Of a stretch of 64,000 nucleotides of DNA, positions 58,301 to 61,274 are shown piece after piece. The stretch's first letter is position 1; each line of letters starts with the position of its first letter. The stretch is taken from positions 63,314,079 to 63,378,078 of the forward strand of contig OY829327.1 of NCBI GenBank assembly GCA_963691655.1, given 5' to 3'. This DNA comes from Toxonevra muliebris. Its lineage: Eukaryota; Arthropoda; Insecta; Diptera; Pallopteridae. The position numbers were made by a program, and so were the translations under genes. Below the pieces are notes generated by a model. The model was not told the origin of the DNA and searched no databases. It saw only the letters and a list, made by a program, of their open reading frames with translations.

Positions 58301-61232
58301 TTGGTGTGATTTTTGAGACATTTTCATACAAGTCGTGGGCTAAGTTTCCTTTCTCAAAATAAAATCACAAAATCTGAAATTTAATTTATTTAATCGATTG
58401 ACCAATTCATTACAAAAACTTTAAGCATAAAATGATAGCAATCGAATCAAAAATGACAAATCAATGATTGAGTAAAAATAAAATATTCTCGAAAATTCGA
58501 AATTTTTCTCAAAATTCATTCTGTTGTAGAAAATGATGAGTCACCACTTTAGGTTAGGTTGGGTTGTAGTGGCTGTCGAGAGACACACTTAGGCCTGAAC
58601 GGCCCATTGTGATACCACATAGTTGGACCTACAGTTTAACGCCGATTCCGAACGGCGGTGTGGCAATTTTTTATCGGCTTGGTGGTTTTGCCATTACCAA
58701 CCAATGTGTGTACTTGTACACTATCTTATAATTCTCATACACTTCATATTGATAGTGAATATAAGAAAGTAACGAAAATTAACCATCAGACGAAGACGGG
58801 AATCGAACCCAAACCTCCCAGATGAAAGTCTAGTTCACTATCCACTAGGCTATCGAGGTCGTCAGCCACCACTTTACCTTTTGCAATTTTTCGCTTTCGG
58901 GTCTTTCCTGATCAAGAACCAGCAGTAGTCTGCCATTATGCCCTCATCCCAGAAACCTTGATATCGTCTTTCGATTTCAGCCATATCTTAGTGGAACGGT
59001 TCGCCCTGCTCGTCACTTTCTGCACCCAGATTTGATGAAAAGAAGTCAAATGGCTGTGGGTGTGGAGGGGCTGAAGAATGGTTTTGTTTTTATCGACGAG
59101 TACATCGTTAATAATGGAGCTATTGCATACTTCGCCCATTCGACACTGGGTTTGATAGAAATAAACAACGTCAATTATTTTGCAATAGAGGAGAACACAC
59201 CAAATGCTTTAGAATTTCGCCCGATAGAAAGGTATTGGGTTATTGTTAAACGGAATTTGAAGAAGGATAGTCGGGTTGCAGGTGACTTCGAAGAACTAAA
59301 AAAAATAGCTTAAGATAGCCAGTGCGGTTGCAAAAGAAGTTGTGCAGGGTTTAATGAAAGGGATAAAACAAAAAAGAAAAACTGAAAAAATCTGCAACCA
59401 AAAAATAAAATAAATAAATAAAAACCGTTATTTTACAAGCAAAACAATGTGTGCAGTTTCTTTTCGATACAGTCCTTAGCATGAAATGTGTAAAACCTCC
59501 TAGTGGTCTTGAGTCGGCACCAAACAGGTGGCCCTAAAACGGCACCTTTTTTTTGTTATTTTTGTTTTATTTGTGTGTTATTTTATTATGTTGTGTTATT
59601 TTATTTTGTTGTGTTTCAGTTACATGTTGCTTATCTCTTGTCAGTTTTCGATTTTCCAGTGAAACAGATGCCTCATAATGAGCTCACAAAAACATTTTTT
59701 TAGAATAATTATATAATTTTATTAGTTATTTTGTTATGCTACATAATTTTTTTATTTTTTACAAAAAAAATTAATGTAATATAATTAATTTCTATAATTA
59801 AATATATATGGGACATTCTCCTTTGCGGCGCTTTATTAGAGTGAAAACAAAATTAATAATAAAGAATAAGTTTTTTGGGAAGTTTTCTGGTGATTTGGGA
59901 CACGTGAGACACGAAAAATTTGCCGTGGAAAATAATATTAGATTCAAGTTCATCAGTTGGAACTACACAAAAATAGTATTTTTTTCGTCGTTTTATGATG
60001 TCTTAGGTAGGCGTGAGACCCGAAAAACACCCTTTTTGGACCTTTTTTGAGGTTAGGGACAACATGTAACATTCTCGTGAGAAATTATATTGGAATCATA
60101 TTCAGCGAAAAAATATACGAAAAAAAACTTTATCTGTTTTTTTTATGATGACTTGGGTAAACTTACGCTTAATAAAACTATTATTTTTGTGGTGAGGTGG
60201 TAGGTTTGCAGCCGCCATATTGGTCTGCCATCATGCAAAATAAAAAAAGTTGTTGCATTTGAAACTAGAGATAATAAGCTTTCATTTGAGCCCAAACATG
60301 CTCTAAAATACCTTAACCAATTTTGGACAGGGGGGAGGGGTTGGGTCTCCCATTGACAGAGAATGTTCTATATATATTTCCTCAAAGTTGGCTATAAATA
60401 AATTGCGAATTTAGGCAAGAGAAATAACATGTTATTTATTTTACTGAAAAAAGACGAACGTTTGGTAGCTCATATGACCACTACAATCAATAAAAGTTGA
60501 AAGTTTTATATAAATTAGACCAAAAACTGGTAGAAAAAAATATATTAGCCATTTGGTAAACAAACAGAATTAGAGTAAAAAAACGGTTTGTAATTTCAGA
60601 CCGAAACGTTACGTGTGAATTTCCGGCACTGTTCACAGTCACCAAATACTAGAAAAAAATATTTTTTGCCAAAATTTTGATTTAATCAGCAAGATTATTC
60701 TTATGATTAAAAGTAAATTGCAATAACGAAATATCAAAATTTTGTGTTTACCTTTTTACTTAGAAATTTGGTGTTAAATTATTGAAAAATTTATGTTTAC
60801 CTAAAAATTTATTAGCAGAAGGATAATCTTATTAGCTTTCGAACAATCTCTACCTACCCCCTATTCCTCTTTTATGTTAACCATCGGGACGGAAGCAACC
60901 TGTATAAATGTAGTTATTTTTCACATTTTTACATATTAATACTAGTTCTTCATTGCCAACAAAACTTTTGAATAGTTTTGTCGCAAAGTATTATTTGTTT
61001 GTTTGTTTTTGATTTCCTAAAAATCGGTTCCACTGCAATGTAATAATTTCTATTAATCAAATATCTGAAGTTTATTTTTAAATGTTTATATTTGTTTTCT
61101 TTCTAGGCGGCACAAAAGTTTTATTCATTATTGGTTTTAAAGAAATTTCGGGCTCTTAATATATCACAATCCACACCATATGCTGACATCATTGTATCTC
61201 GAGGTCCTTTATTTGAAAATCCAAAGTTGTAA
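4092..61232 (+). CDS. vtd: Cohesin subunit Rad21/Scc1 (verthandi), whole eight-exon gene
   Basis: This is the kleisin of the cohesin ring. It bridges the SMC1 and SMC3 heads to hold sister chromatids together and shape chromatin loops in the nucleus. Eight exons join at GT..AG sites with matching phases (0,0,1,1,2,0,0) into 2223 nt, 740 aa, close to the usual fly/vertebrate Rad21 length. The N-terminal SMC3-binding domain (from [20 protein letters not shown]), the motif [15 protein letters not shown], the central [24 protein letters not shown] block and the C-terminal SMC1-binding winged helix ([18 protein letters not shown]...PYADI) all match the family as I know it. ExxR/DLIR motifs at residues about 175, 489 and 525 are candidate separase sites. 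Introns are very uneven: 12.9 kb, 32.1 kb, 3.1 kb, 53 bp, 63 bp, 2.3 kb and 4.4 kb. Non-coding 5' exons cannot be placed. Identity is near certain; exact splice sites are inferred. Confidence 0.95.
4655..4812. mobile_element. Foldback MITE (hairpin) in vtd intron 1
   Basis: A 155-bp near-palindrome. The left arm TTACACGGTCGCAAGCATGA pairs with the right arm TCATGCTTGCGCCCGTGTGA, with AG/CT-rich inner arms (GAGAGAGAGC, AGAAAAAGGCAG). A second partial copy lies at 27,330-27,427 inside the giant transposon, so this is a dispersed family. Confidence 0.65.
4813..5191. other. No gene seen
   Basis: AT-rich intron 1 sequence. The 83-codon - strand frame at 4848-5099 is Tyr/Phe/Ile-rich and typical of random AT-rich DNA. 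Confidence 0.4.
5192..5550. mobile_element. MITE with GCTGCGTTTTATTCGCCA inverted ends
   Basis: The 18-bp end GCTGCGTTTTATTCGCCA near 5193 is present inverted at the right end near 5549. Sub-terminal parts (AGTTGTTAAG, CTTAACAAGTTG) are also inverted. There is no coding capacity and no convincing target duplication, so the superfamily is unknown. Confidence 0.6.
5736..5987 (+). repeat. Inverted repeat, left arm, flanking a LINE remnant
   Basis: It contains AGAACAGGTGGCAC, TACAGGTTATGTATTTAATA, ATTCCGGGAGTCAGT, GCTCCAAGTTTGTATGAAAA and AAGTAGTTTATCAATAATAA in this order. All recur in inverted orientation at 7911-8135. The left arm carries a roughly 40-bp insertion after GGTGGCAC. Confidence 0.7.
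6097..7830 (-). mobile_element. Degraded RNase H-bearing LINE (RT plus RNase H)
   Basis: Consecutive - strand frames give RT fingers (7819-7532: [20 protein letters not shown] then [14 protein letters not shown]), RT palm (7529-7344: [15 protein letters not shown]), late RT/connector (7322-6924: [35 protein letters not shown]), RNase H (6810-6430: [28 protein letters not shown]) and the C-terminal Cys region (6430-6097). The YADD segment between the palm and connector pieces is missing and the reading frame changes several times, so it is inactive. The C-terminal part matches the 48541-48919 copy (TGCGTTGCCACCAAACAATG), so both belong to one family. Confidence 0.88.
7911..8135 (-). repeat. 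Inverted repeat, right arm
   Basis: The reverse complement of 5736-5987 with substitutions and small indels. The two arms bracket the LINE remnant, so they look like terminal repeats of a foldback or TIR element that received the LINE. No target duplication is recognised. Confidence 0.7.
8225..8601 (-). mobile_element. Jockey-like LINE, endonuclease part (downstream of Tc1 insertion)
   Basis: The - strand reads [20 protein letters not shown] then [20 protein letters not shown]. This is the last part of an apurinic-type endonuclease domain, comparable to [16 protein letters not shown] in the + strand LINE near 14290. It continues the element at 10422-12080 across the Tc1 insertion. Confidence 0.75.
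8602..10421 (-). mobile_element. Tc1/mariner element, decayed, nested in a LINE
   Basis: It is bounded by TA dinucleotides, with terminal inverted repeats CAGTATGTGGCCAATGAATT at left and the complement of CAGTATGTGGCCACTGAATT at right. The transposase lies on the - strand. The HTH part is at 9990-9763 ([20 protein letters not shown]). Downstream, frames with stops contain SDEYRLEA (first catalytic D), [10 protein letters not shown] (second D) and a degenerate [15 protein letters not shown] (third-acid region). A 147-bp segment is tandemly duplicated at 9111-9404. It is not active. Confidence 0.88.
9111..9404. repeat. 147-bp tandem duplication inside the Tc1 element
   Basis: The segment starting GCACCTAAATATGCATTGCA and ending GATGCTCTGCAATTGG occurs twice in immediate succession, at 9111 and 9258. 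The two copies appear identical, so the duplication is recent relative to the decay of the transposase. Confidence 0.85.
10422..12080 (-). mobile_element. Jockey-like LINE, ORF1 and start of endonuclease
   Basis: From 12078 leftwards are a Cys-rich finger ([15 protein letters not shown]; 12078-11890), an Asn/Ser-rich linker (11874-11401, frame-shifted onward), the ORF1 C-terminal domain (11170-10820: [20 protein letters not shown] and [13 protein letters not shown]) and the endonuclease N-terminal part (10756-10487: [15 protein letters not shown] start, [20 protein letters not shown]...[10 protein letters not shown]). The element continues past the Tc1 insertion at 8602-10421 into 8601-8225. 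ORF1 resembles [17 protein letters not shown] of the + strand LINE at 13.4 kb, so the two are relatives. It is broken by frameshifts. Confidence 0.8.
12320..12345. repeat. A-rich tract
   Basis: A run of about 18 A residues follows TTAGTAAA, just left of the SINE core. It could be a retroposon tail or simple sequence. Confidence 0.4.
12488..12658 (-). repeat. SINE core, copy without tRNA head
   Basis: It shares GGACCTACAGTTTAACGCCG, AACGGCGGTGTGGCAATTT and the ATTGATAGTGA.TATAAGAA block with the complete SINE at 58553-58866. The match stops at the point where the tRNA-like head would begin. The open frame across it (12391-12762, +) is therefore not a gene. Confidence 0.7.
12681..12930. mobile_element. 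Tc1/mariner-like terminal fragment(s)
   Basis: ACAGTGTGTCCCAAATTTAT AGAGGCAC at 12680 and GTGTCCCACATTAATAGGGGC at about 12860 look like two diverged copies of one Tc1-type terminus in direct orientation. No transposase is recognised between them. Confidence 0.35.
13270..16620 (+). mobile_element. Jockey/CR1-like LINE, near full length but broken
   Basis: The ORF1 tail (about 13320-13640: [20 protein letters not shown]) is followed by endonuclease pieces (13933-14127: [20 protein letters not shown]; about 14275-14340: [16 protein letters not shown]) and a linker (14399-15034: [20 protein letters not shown]). RT fingers (14961-15437: [35 protein letters not shown]) and RT palm with [10 protein letters not shown] at about 15630 and YADD (15572-16102: [14 protein letters not shown]) complete the order. 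The 3' end near 16620 is a TAAACTAAACTTAACTAAAC tail. A stop (tag, 15436) splits RT, and frameshifts separate the other blocks. There is no RNase H domain, as usual for the Jockey/CR1 group. Confidence 0.88.
16621..17226. other. End of vtd intron 1, nothing recognised
   Basis: AT-rich intronic sequence. It ends in the exon 2 acceptor AAATTATAG. No element boundaries are visible. Confidence 0.4.
17227..17517 (+). CDS. vtd: vtd coding exon 2
   Basis: It encodes residues 87-183, starting [14 protein letters not shown] after the acceptor ...aaattatag, and includes the conserved [13 protein letters not shown] and [12 protein letters not shown] stretches. It ends AAT followed by gtaagt, phase 0. 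The TPDLIRG motif puts Arg175 almost where the first human separase cut lies (Arg172). An ATG opens the exon, but by homology this is an internal Met. Confidence 0.95.
17518..18128. other. Start of vtd intron 2, nothing recognised
   Basis: AT-rich sequence after the gtaagt donor. No coding or repeat signature is seen. Confidence 0.4.
18129..18770 (-). mobile_element. Possible LINE ORF1 remnant
   Basis: The - strand holds CEKCNRCFH (a C-x2-C finger half) around 18690, then [36 protein letters not shown] around 18500-18400, in shifting frames. The finger plus helical segment recalls gag-like ORF1 proteins of the jockey-like LINEs in this window. I cannot align it convincingly, so the call is tentative. 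Confidence 0.3.
18771..19213. other. Intron 2 sequence up to the giant transposon
   Basis: No gene or element boundary is recognised between the tentative LINE remnant and the target duplication at 19214. Confidence 0.4.
19214..19222 (+). repeat. Target-site duplication (left), 9 bp
   Basis: CTTTTTATC immediately precedes the element's AACGGTGTG end and is repeated exactly at 48356-48364. Nine bp is the usual length for MULE-type and Foldback elements. Confidence 0.9.
19223..19510 (+). repeat. Terminal inverted repeat, left unique end
   Basis: It starts AACGGTGTGAAG and matches the reverse complement of about 48071-48355 with only scattered differences (for example the GGATCCTGATGACC versus GGATCCTAATGACC region). 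It includes the 24-bp palindrome and runs into the tandem array at GAGTTGGAGGAATCTGG. Confidence 0.9.
19232..19255. promoter_or_regulatory. Perfect 24-bp palindrome near left terminus
   Basis: AAGATAGCCACG followed directly by its own reverse complement. It begins 9 bp inside the element end and recurs at the mirror position at the other end. A dyad placed so close to a terminus is a plausible transposase binding or hairpin site; the function is inferred. Confidence 0.7.
19511..25165 (+). repeat. Left tandem array, 33 units of 162/172 bp
   Basis: Units are marked by CTAGTAACGGCTGTTTGAAA, recurring 33 times from 19651 to 25055. Of 32 spacings, 22 are 172 bp and 10 are 162 bp; the short form lacks a 10-bp block (GTGCAAATGG or similar). 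Each unit contains CCATATGG and ACATATGT palindromes. The outermost unit has a diverged edge (GGAATCTGGTGGTTATATGG). At 24063-25055 a three-unit block (496 bp) repeats twice. There are no spacers and no coding frame. Confidence 0.95.
25166..26237. other. Element interior, nothing recognised
   Basis: Sequence just inside the left array. The 117-codon - strand frame at 25679-26032 is His/Ser-rich and reflects skewed composition (GTGATG-rich on the other strand) rather than a known protein. Confidence 0.4.
26238..26590. mobile_element. Nested MITE, 353 bp
   Basis: Inverted ends GGATGAAGCTATTTTTAAGA and its partner (read inward from the right as GGATGAAGCTATTATTGAGA) continue as CCATAAAAAATCATCCCAAT on both sides. 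There is no coding content and no clear target duplication. Confidence 0.7.
26830..27042 (+). CDS. Possible 5' exon of the NOF-like transposase (or an orphan ORF)
   Basis: An 80-codon basic frame begins ATG after TATATAAAA and reads [20 protein letters not shown]. After 71 codons there is a good donor (CCAATT then gtaagt, phase 0). The main ORF has a splice acceptor (cttttttacag) at 33859 in phase 0, so joining the two would add 71 residues to the transposase. The intervening 6.8 kb would be an intron carrying nested MITEs. I recognise no domain. The 80-codon frame would stop at 27070 if unspliced. The link rests only on splice signals and matching phase. Confidence 0.35.
27073..28399. other. 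Element interior, no gene; partial foldback MITE at 27330-27427
   Basis: AT-rich. The segment ACTTGCCTGTCTTTTTCTA with AGGCAGGCGTTCATGATTGC and GCCCGTGTGAACAGC matches the right half of the foldback MITE at 4655-4812 in vtd intron 1. Confidence 0.5.
28400..29060 (+). pseudogene. Unrecognised coding-like region with diverged internal repeats
   Basis: Open stretches run nearly end to end in shifting frames: [30 protein letters not shown] (28420-28530), [20 protein letters not shown] to a stop at 28783, then [20 protein letters not shown] to 28967. A motif, AAAATTAAATTGCGACCA (with GATGACAAGATCTTCA-like continuation), recurs at about 28300, 28690 and 29010. The composition is more protein-like than the surrounding DNA. 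No family is recognised. It may be a decayed cargo gene or repeats of the element. Confidence 0.3.
29065..29240. repeat. GC-richer inverted repeat
   Basis: CTCCGTAATACGCGTTC and GAACGCGCAGATTACGGAG face each other, with further inverted words (GAGAATTTTTCT / AAAATTCTC). It looks like a MITE or hairpin, richer in CG than its surroundings. Confidence 0.45.
29485..29608. mobile_element. Short MITE, 3-bp target duplication candidate
   Basis: The 27-bp inverted ends (AGYCCTATTCACAATTTGG continuing TGCAAATGGTCTT) lie about 70 bp apart. AAT flanks both sides. The ends resemble those at 31276-32426 (AGCCCTATTCAC). Confidence 0.7.
29609..31275. other. Element interior, no gene seen
   Basis: A/T-rich with homopolymers. 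No coding or repeat structure I can define. Confidence 0.4.
31276..32426. mobile_element. MITE with AGCCCTATTCAC ends, hosting another MITE
   Basis: Left AGCCCTATTCACTTTTTAGA and right (read inward) AGCCCTGTTCACGCTTTAGA are inverted, with TAT on both sides as a candidate 3-bp duplication. The inner hAT-like MITE at 31833-32267 entered it later. Confidence 0.6.
31833..32267. mobile_element. hAT-type MITE with 8-bp target duplication
   Basis: Ends TAGTGTTGATTCGATAC and the complement of TAGTGTTGAATCGATAC are flanked by exact TGAACAAC copies (31825-31832 and 32268-32275). Eight bp is the hAT signature. The interior is rich in repeated TCGATAC words. A partial relative (right end) lies at 33452-33577. 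There is no coding sequence. Confidence 0.85.
32428..33451. other. Element interior, no gene seen
   Basis: AT-rich sequence with long A/T runs. No recognisable coding region. Confidence 0.4.
33452..33577. repeat. Partial hAT-type MITE copy
   Basis: It shares TTCGATACAAGTACA, CGATATTTTCGG, ATCGATACTTTTATTCG and the end AATCAACACTA with the MITE at 31833-32267. The left end is missing. Confidence 0.65.
33899..37075 (+). CDS. NOF-like MULE transposase fused to Ulp1-type protease and Cys-rich finger
   Basis: 1058 codons from the first in-frame ATG (33899). The frame is open further up to 33812, and an acceptor (tttttacag, ending at 33859) suggests an upstream exon. Order: an acidic/coiled N-terminus; a Cys/His cluster around CIYQSYGC...RHPIN (WRKY/FLYWCH-like candidate); and a MULE-type DDE core with D385 (IFMDATGG), D463 (CLDWSYACI) and E684 ([13 protein letters not shown]). 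A C48/Ulp1-like protease fold follows: H900 ([14 protein letters not shown]), D917 (YLDPLG), Q956 and C962 ([20 protein letters not shown]). The protein ends in a PHD-like C-x2-C cluster (CMHCECS, CSNCFRK, CLLCKH). The ORF is intact. It would act in the nucleus to move the surrounding element. The length suits the NOF protein (about 120 kDa). Domains are assigned by eye. Confidence 0.85.
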   Translation: MKEWCVENNELEYLSKMSEVFQHTTTHTMIPTNFNESEIQIQTLEEYLFGSTKEELALFGIAESTAKEDAIEYVADAPLSSTQLSETTEVTATNLNCIEIEVTAKTIDADDLKATRKGVKINKSANRKVHMFKIRKSFDQLKRKIVSNFPYEDAEIDISETELKYMREQYFENKETTKIPFSKYMEDFVREKYKEFNNVCPVNFKSYNINKTEPIIRLYAKCIYQSYGCRKLKFFINFTEQEPKIRVFSNKKDIRHPINLKKRQQLRGAQRMVAKEEISHQFATNWRDFKLRQQCRELRKVGNIQGVTTKEVARKIKSEGMRALDRDNDRFIDVIKMRREKNWKSFIQRVAEPQEIYLWSTKQLQIIQKKARLILKKSRNTIFMDATGGIIEKFDLTSKRVFLYSLIVHVKEQQTEAGILYPIAEALLCNHFSEDIERFLMSLKVYCISNKIQWPLAKRICLDWSYACINACIRVFNKHAGIHSLKLYLNSCYTFCKSVQTKTKYKLKFVVIQICCSHFIKIAFKDIDENISANDELSVFLKKNIANAVNICFYNDFLLWFSAMCQVLLSPSLSKGVERAQLRLKKFMYATEANPQTESVKHMKDAEKHKNIGRGSPFYTECLNILTKTKLNVLQNTTQNCFFNENMAHIILNKYCPYIPMWTNIMGYHIDPTEKHRVSNGPVESYFSKQKVILLQGKKNVRPSEYIRITQNYIKAKTIELEGLYLDDIKSPKRKQKNIVLEEDVWGRVPQAEKKKINKNYMHSEKVFKELDSKFSIVKKFESDYYSINKLPRQLRDVRYFISNYNYIYEELYKDEIDRFHSVDLNELCTLDRPVEIFNNLIEIYIHLIIFRIKKEKVFVTTCAQGEGIFYNTGKNSEMIKYLQISNNDIVIIPIIHNAHFTMAYVNFKNKQFTYLDPLGEDRKKTEKLFKTFSELITNHVDISNFENITIEHDLQKDNHNCGIFISQFAEALLTGKPLLNLESPLNYRKKMKDILLEHATIDKDTCMHCECSTTTSNAECSNCFRKVDNYCFKKYYKKENDKKFICLLCKHQNVENY
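37159..37518. mobile_element. Tc1/mariner-type MITE inside the transposase pseudogene
   Basis: Ends CAGTGGATGCTCTCAATTCT and the complement of CAGTGGACGCTCTGAATTCT are inverted and bounded by TA on each side. It interrupts the pseudogene at the TA of the codons matching CTACTATAGAC (near 36900). 360 bp, no coding. Confidence 0.8.
37889..38453. mobile_element. MITE with GGGCCTGTGCGAAAT ends inside the pseudogene
   Basis: Left GGATCTGTGCGAAATGTGAC and right (read inward) GGGCCTGTGCGAAATATGAC are inverted and continue as TAAATTT...TAGCTAAAT. It splits the pseudogene at the sequence matching ATAGAAATATATATACACC (36423). TAT on both sides is a possible 3-bp duplication. Confidence 0.7.
40451..41300. 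other. Element interior between pseudogene and right array
   Basis: Only about 0.85 kb, against 8.6 kb on the left side, so the right half is shortened. Two diverged copies of a roughly 185-bp segment (around TGACACATATTGTACATATC at 40490 and TGACATATACTGTGTCAAAC at 40688) lie here. No gene. Confidence 0.45.
41301..48070 (-). repeat. Right tandem array, 39 units of 172 (162) bp, inverted
   Basis: Units are marked by CAGCCGTTACTAGTAGACCG, 39 times from 41401 to 47927. Thirty-seven of 38 spacings are 172 bp and one is 162 bp. They are the reverse complement of the left array units. A 344-bp dimer repeats between about 46637 and 47669 (CATGTCTGG...GTACAAG units at 46637, 46981, 47325 and 47669). 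The inner edge unit is diverged (GATGTCGGCTAAAGTTG). The outermost unit mirrors the left one. Confidence 0.95.
48071..48355 (-). repeat. Terminal inverted repeat, right unique end
   Basis: The reverse complement of the left end. It runs from CCAACTCAGTTTACAAAATG to CTTCACACCGTT and includes the mirrored 24-bp palindrome at 48323-48346. Confidence 0.9.
48323..48346. promoter_or_regulatory. Perfect 24-bp palindrome near right terminus
   Basis: AAGATAGCCACG followed by its own complement. Sequence and distance from the end (9 bp) are identical to the left terminus. Confidence 0.7.
48356..48364 (+). repeat. Target-site duplication (right), 9 bp
   Basis: CTTTTTATC, exact copy of 19214-19222. Confidence 0.9.
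48541..48919 (-). mobile_element. 5'-truncated LINE with 13-bp target duplication
   Basis: The - strand encodes [40 protein letters not shown], the C-terminal Cys region of the RNase H-bearing LINE family seen at 6097-7830. It then ends in a 3' UTR finishing CCTACCTAACC at 48541. GCATAGATACTTA flanks both sides (48528-48540 and 48920-48932), so this is a discrete, 5'-truncated insertion in vtd intron 2. Confidence 0.88.
48933..49645. other. End of vtd intron 2, nothing recognised
   Basis: AT-rich intron ending in a long T tract and ttcag, the exon 3 acceptor. Confidence 0.4.
49646..49772 (+). CDS. vtd: vtd coding exon 3
   Basis: This short acidic exon of the disordered middle region begins GAT CAA CTT TTC after a poly-T tract and ttcag. 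It ends GGAC before gtaagt, leaving phase 1. It reads [17 protein letters not shown] and ends GDGFGDEFG, like the acidic linker in other Rad21 proteins. It lies 32.1 kb from exon 2, across the giant transposon. Confidence 0.85.
49866..50100 (+). repeat. Dispersed repeat, copy B
   Basis: It matches the - strand of 1858-2160: GCTGGGCTTCGCTTCG, GTAATGCAAAAATTACAAC, TCCGATCAAAATCGAATCAT and TTCCACTTCCACGTGTTTAA have close counterparts in order there. Class unknown. Confidence 0.5.
50101..51120. other. vtd intron 3, no gene seen
   Basis: AT-rich. The short frames at 50406-50588 (-) and 50552-50767 (+) overlap, are composition-driven and resemble no family. CTGAAAAACTG near 50393 also occurs at 1725 and 1812. 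Confidence 0.4.
51121..51240 (-). repeat. tRNA-like SINE head (A and B boxes)
   Basis: On the - strand TGTGGCTTAGTGAGTTAAAA resembles a Pol III A box (TRGCNNAGYGG with one mismatch) and GAGTTCGAATCCCACTAC a B box. They are separated by a longer than normal spacer, so this is a tRNA-derived retroposon rather than a functional tRNA. Confidence 0.5.
51241..52881. other. Rest of vtd intron 3, no gene seen
   Basis: AT-rich DNA with a T17 run near 52287. It ends in the exon 4 acceptor. No coding or element signature is recognised. Confidence 0.4.
52882..53061 (+). CDS. vtd: vtd coding exon 4
   Basis: The acceptor is a long T run ending in ttag. The split codon C/AA gives Q, followed by [13 protein letters not shown] and an acidic SPESS-rich linker ending NENEG. 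The donor is gtaaca, phase 1. The entering phase matches the exit phase of exon 3. Confidence 0.88.
53115..53403 (+). CDS. vtd: vtd coding exon 5
   Basis: It is separated from exon 4 by a 53-bp intron (gtaaca...atag). It encodes [13 protein letters not shown], the basic [13 protein letters not shown] stretch and [15 protein letters not shown], the most conserved central block of Rad21 and the region where SA/SCC3 and other regulators bind. It ends AAGAG before gtggtg, phase 2. Confidence 0.92.
53467..54256 (+). CDS. vtd: vtd coding exon 6
   Basis: This is the largest exon (790 nt), after a 63-bp intron. It starts in the codon AG/G and continues [20 protein letters not shown] basic KRGRKRKL patch is a possible nuclear localisation signal. 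A long disordered acidic/polar region with EAIR and ESIR motifs (Arg489, Arg525) offers candidate second separase sites. It ends CAG before gtaata, phase 0. Confidence 0.93.
54257..56534. other. vtd intron 6; short tandem repeat at about 55735-55985
   Basis: Mostly featureless. Around 55780-55985 a roughly 110-bp unit is repeated (AATCTGATAACAGCTCCAAAATCAGCGACCCC and a close copy 105 bp on, each truncated here). A nearby inverted word pair occurs too (GATGGTGGATCTAATATAGC / CGAATTTAGTCCACCAT). No gene is seen. Confidence 0.45.
56535..56696 (+). CDS. vtd: vtd coding exon 7
   Basis: It starts AAT CCT TCT after ttttag and encodes [15 protein letters not shown] followed by [14 protein letters not shown]. 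This is the first half of the C-terminal winged helix that docks on the SMC1 head. It ends CAG before gtaagt, phase 0. Confidence 0.93.
56697..57687. other. Start of vtd intron 7, no gene seen
   Basis: AT-rich. Short - strand frames at 57374-57571 resemble nothing known. Confidence 0.4.
57688..58130. mobile_element. Foldback MITE with GAGGCATTTYATGTGAAGCG ends
   Basis: GAGGCATTTTATGTGAAGCG at the left and the complement of GAGGCATTTCATGTGAAGCG at the right, both followed by GACAAC. Inside is a second hairpin (ACATTAGTTTAGGAGATACAT / ATCTCCTAAACTAATGTAG). TATAT flanks both sides. No coding. Confidence 0.75.
58553..58866 (-). mobile_element. tRNA-derived SINE, full length
   Basis: On the - strand the head near 58866 reads CTCGATAGCCTAGTGGATAG with a perfect A box (TAGCCTAGTGG) and a perfect B box (GGTTCGATTCC). 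CTTTCAT at the anticodon-loop position (TTC) points to a tRNA-Glu-like ancestor. The body matches 12488-12658. The tail from TGTGGTATCACAATGGGCC to CCCAACCTAACC resembles the 3' end of the LINE at 2587-3403. It would be transcribed by RNA polymerase III and mobilised by a partner LINE. Confidence 0.8.
58874..59024 (-). pseudogene. Fragment of a repetitive protein family (ESDEQGE...MADYCW)
   Basis: The - strand reads [10 protein letters not shown], a stop, then [37 protein letters not shown] and a stop. I have seen this motif as a recurrent C-terminal segment in many arthropod uncharacterised proteins but cannot name its function. An in-frame stop and the short length make it a dead fragment. 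Confidence 0.55.
59035..59340 (+). mobile_element. Tc1/mariner-like transposase C-terminal fragment
   Basis: The open frame to 59313 contains [20 protein letters not shown] and [36 protein letters not shown]. The PNAPELRPIE.YWA-like box is the segment around the third catalytic acid of IS630/Tc1/mariner transposases. The upstream catalytic part and termini are missing, so it is a remnant. Confidence 0.65.
59341..61106. other. End of vtd intron 7, no gene seen
   Basis: A/T-rich. Two loosely similar segments near 59880 and 60000 (GATTTGGGACACGTGAGAC / GATGTCTTAGGTAGGCGTGAGAC, shown truncated) suggest an old duplication. No protein family is recognised in the short frames at 59503-60050. Confidence 0.4.
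61107..61232 (+). CDS. vtd: vtd coding exon 8 (C-terminus and stop)
   Basis: It starts GCG GCA CAA AAG after ttctag. It encodes [18 protein letters not shown] and [11 protein letters not shown], the end of the SMC1-binding winged helix, and stops at TAA 61230-61232. The nearest AATAAA is at 61269. Confidence 0.95.
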   Translation, partial: AAQKFYSLLVLKKFRALNISQSTPYADIIVSRGPLFENPKL

Positions 61233-61268
61233 GCTGATGATTAAATATTTGTATATCTCAATGTTTAT

Positions 61269-61274
61269 AATAAA
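61269..61274 (+). terminator. Candidate vtd polyadenylation signal
   Basis: A canonical AATAAA lies 37 bp after the vtd stop codon, followed by AT-rich sequence. Short fly 3' UTRs make it plausible. Other signals further downstream cannot be excluded. Confidence 0.45.

Noticed and set aside
58795..58866. Functional tRNA gene
   Set aside because: A and B boxes are perfect, but the acceptor stem does not pair and the sequence continues into a repeated SINE body.
59503..60050. Short + strand ORFs
   Set aside because: Rich in Phe/Tyr/Val from T-rich DNA; no motif, no conservation clue.
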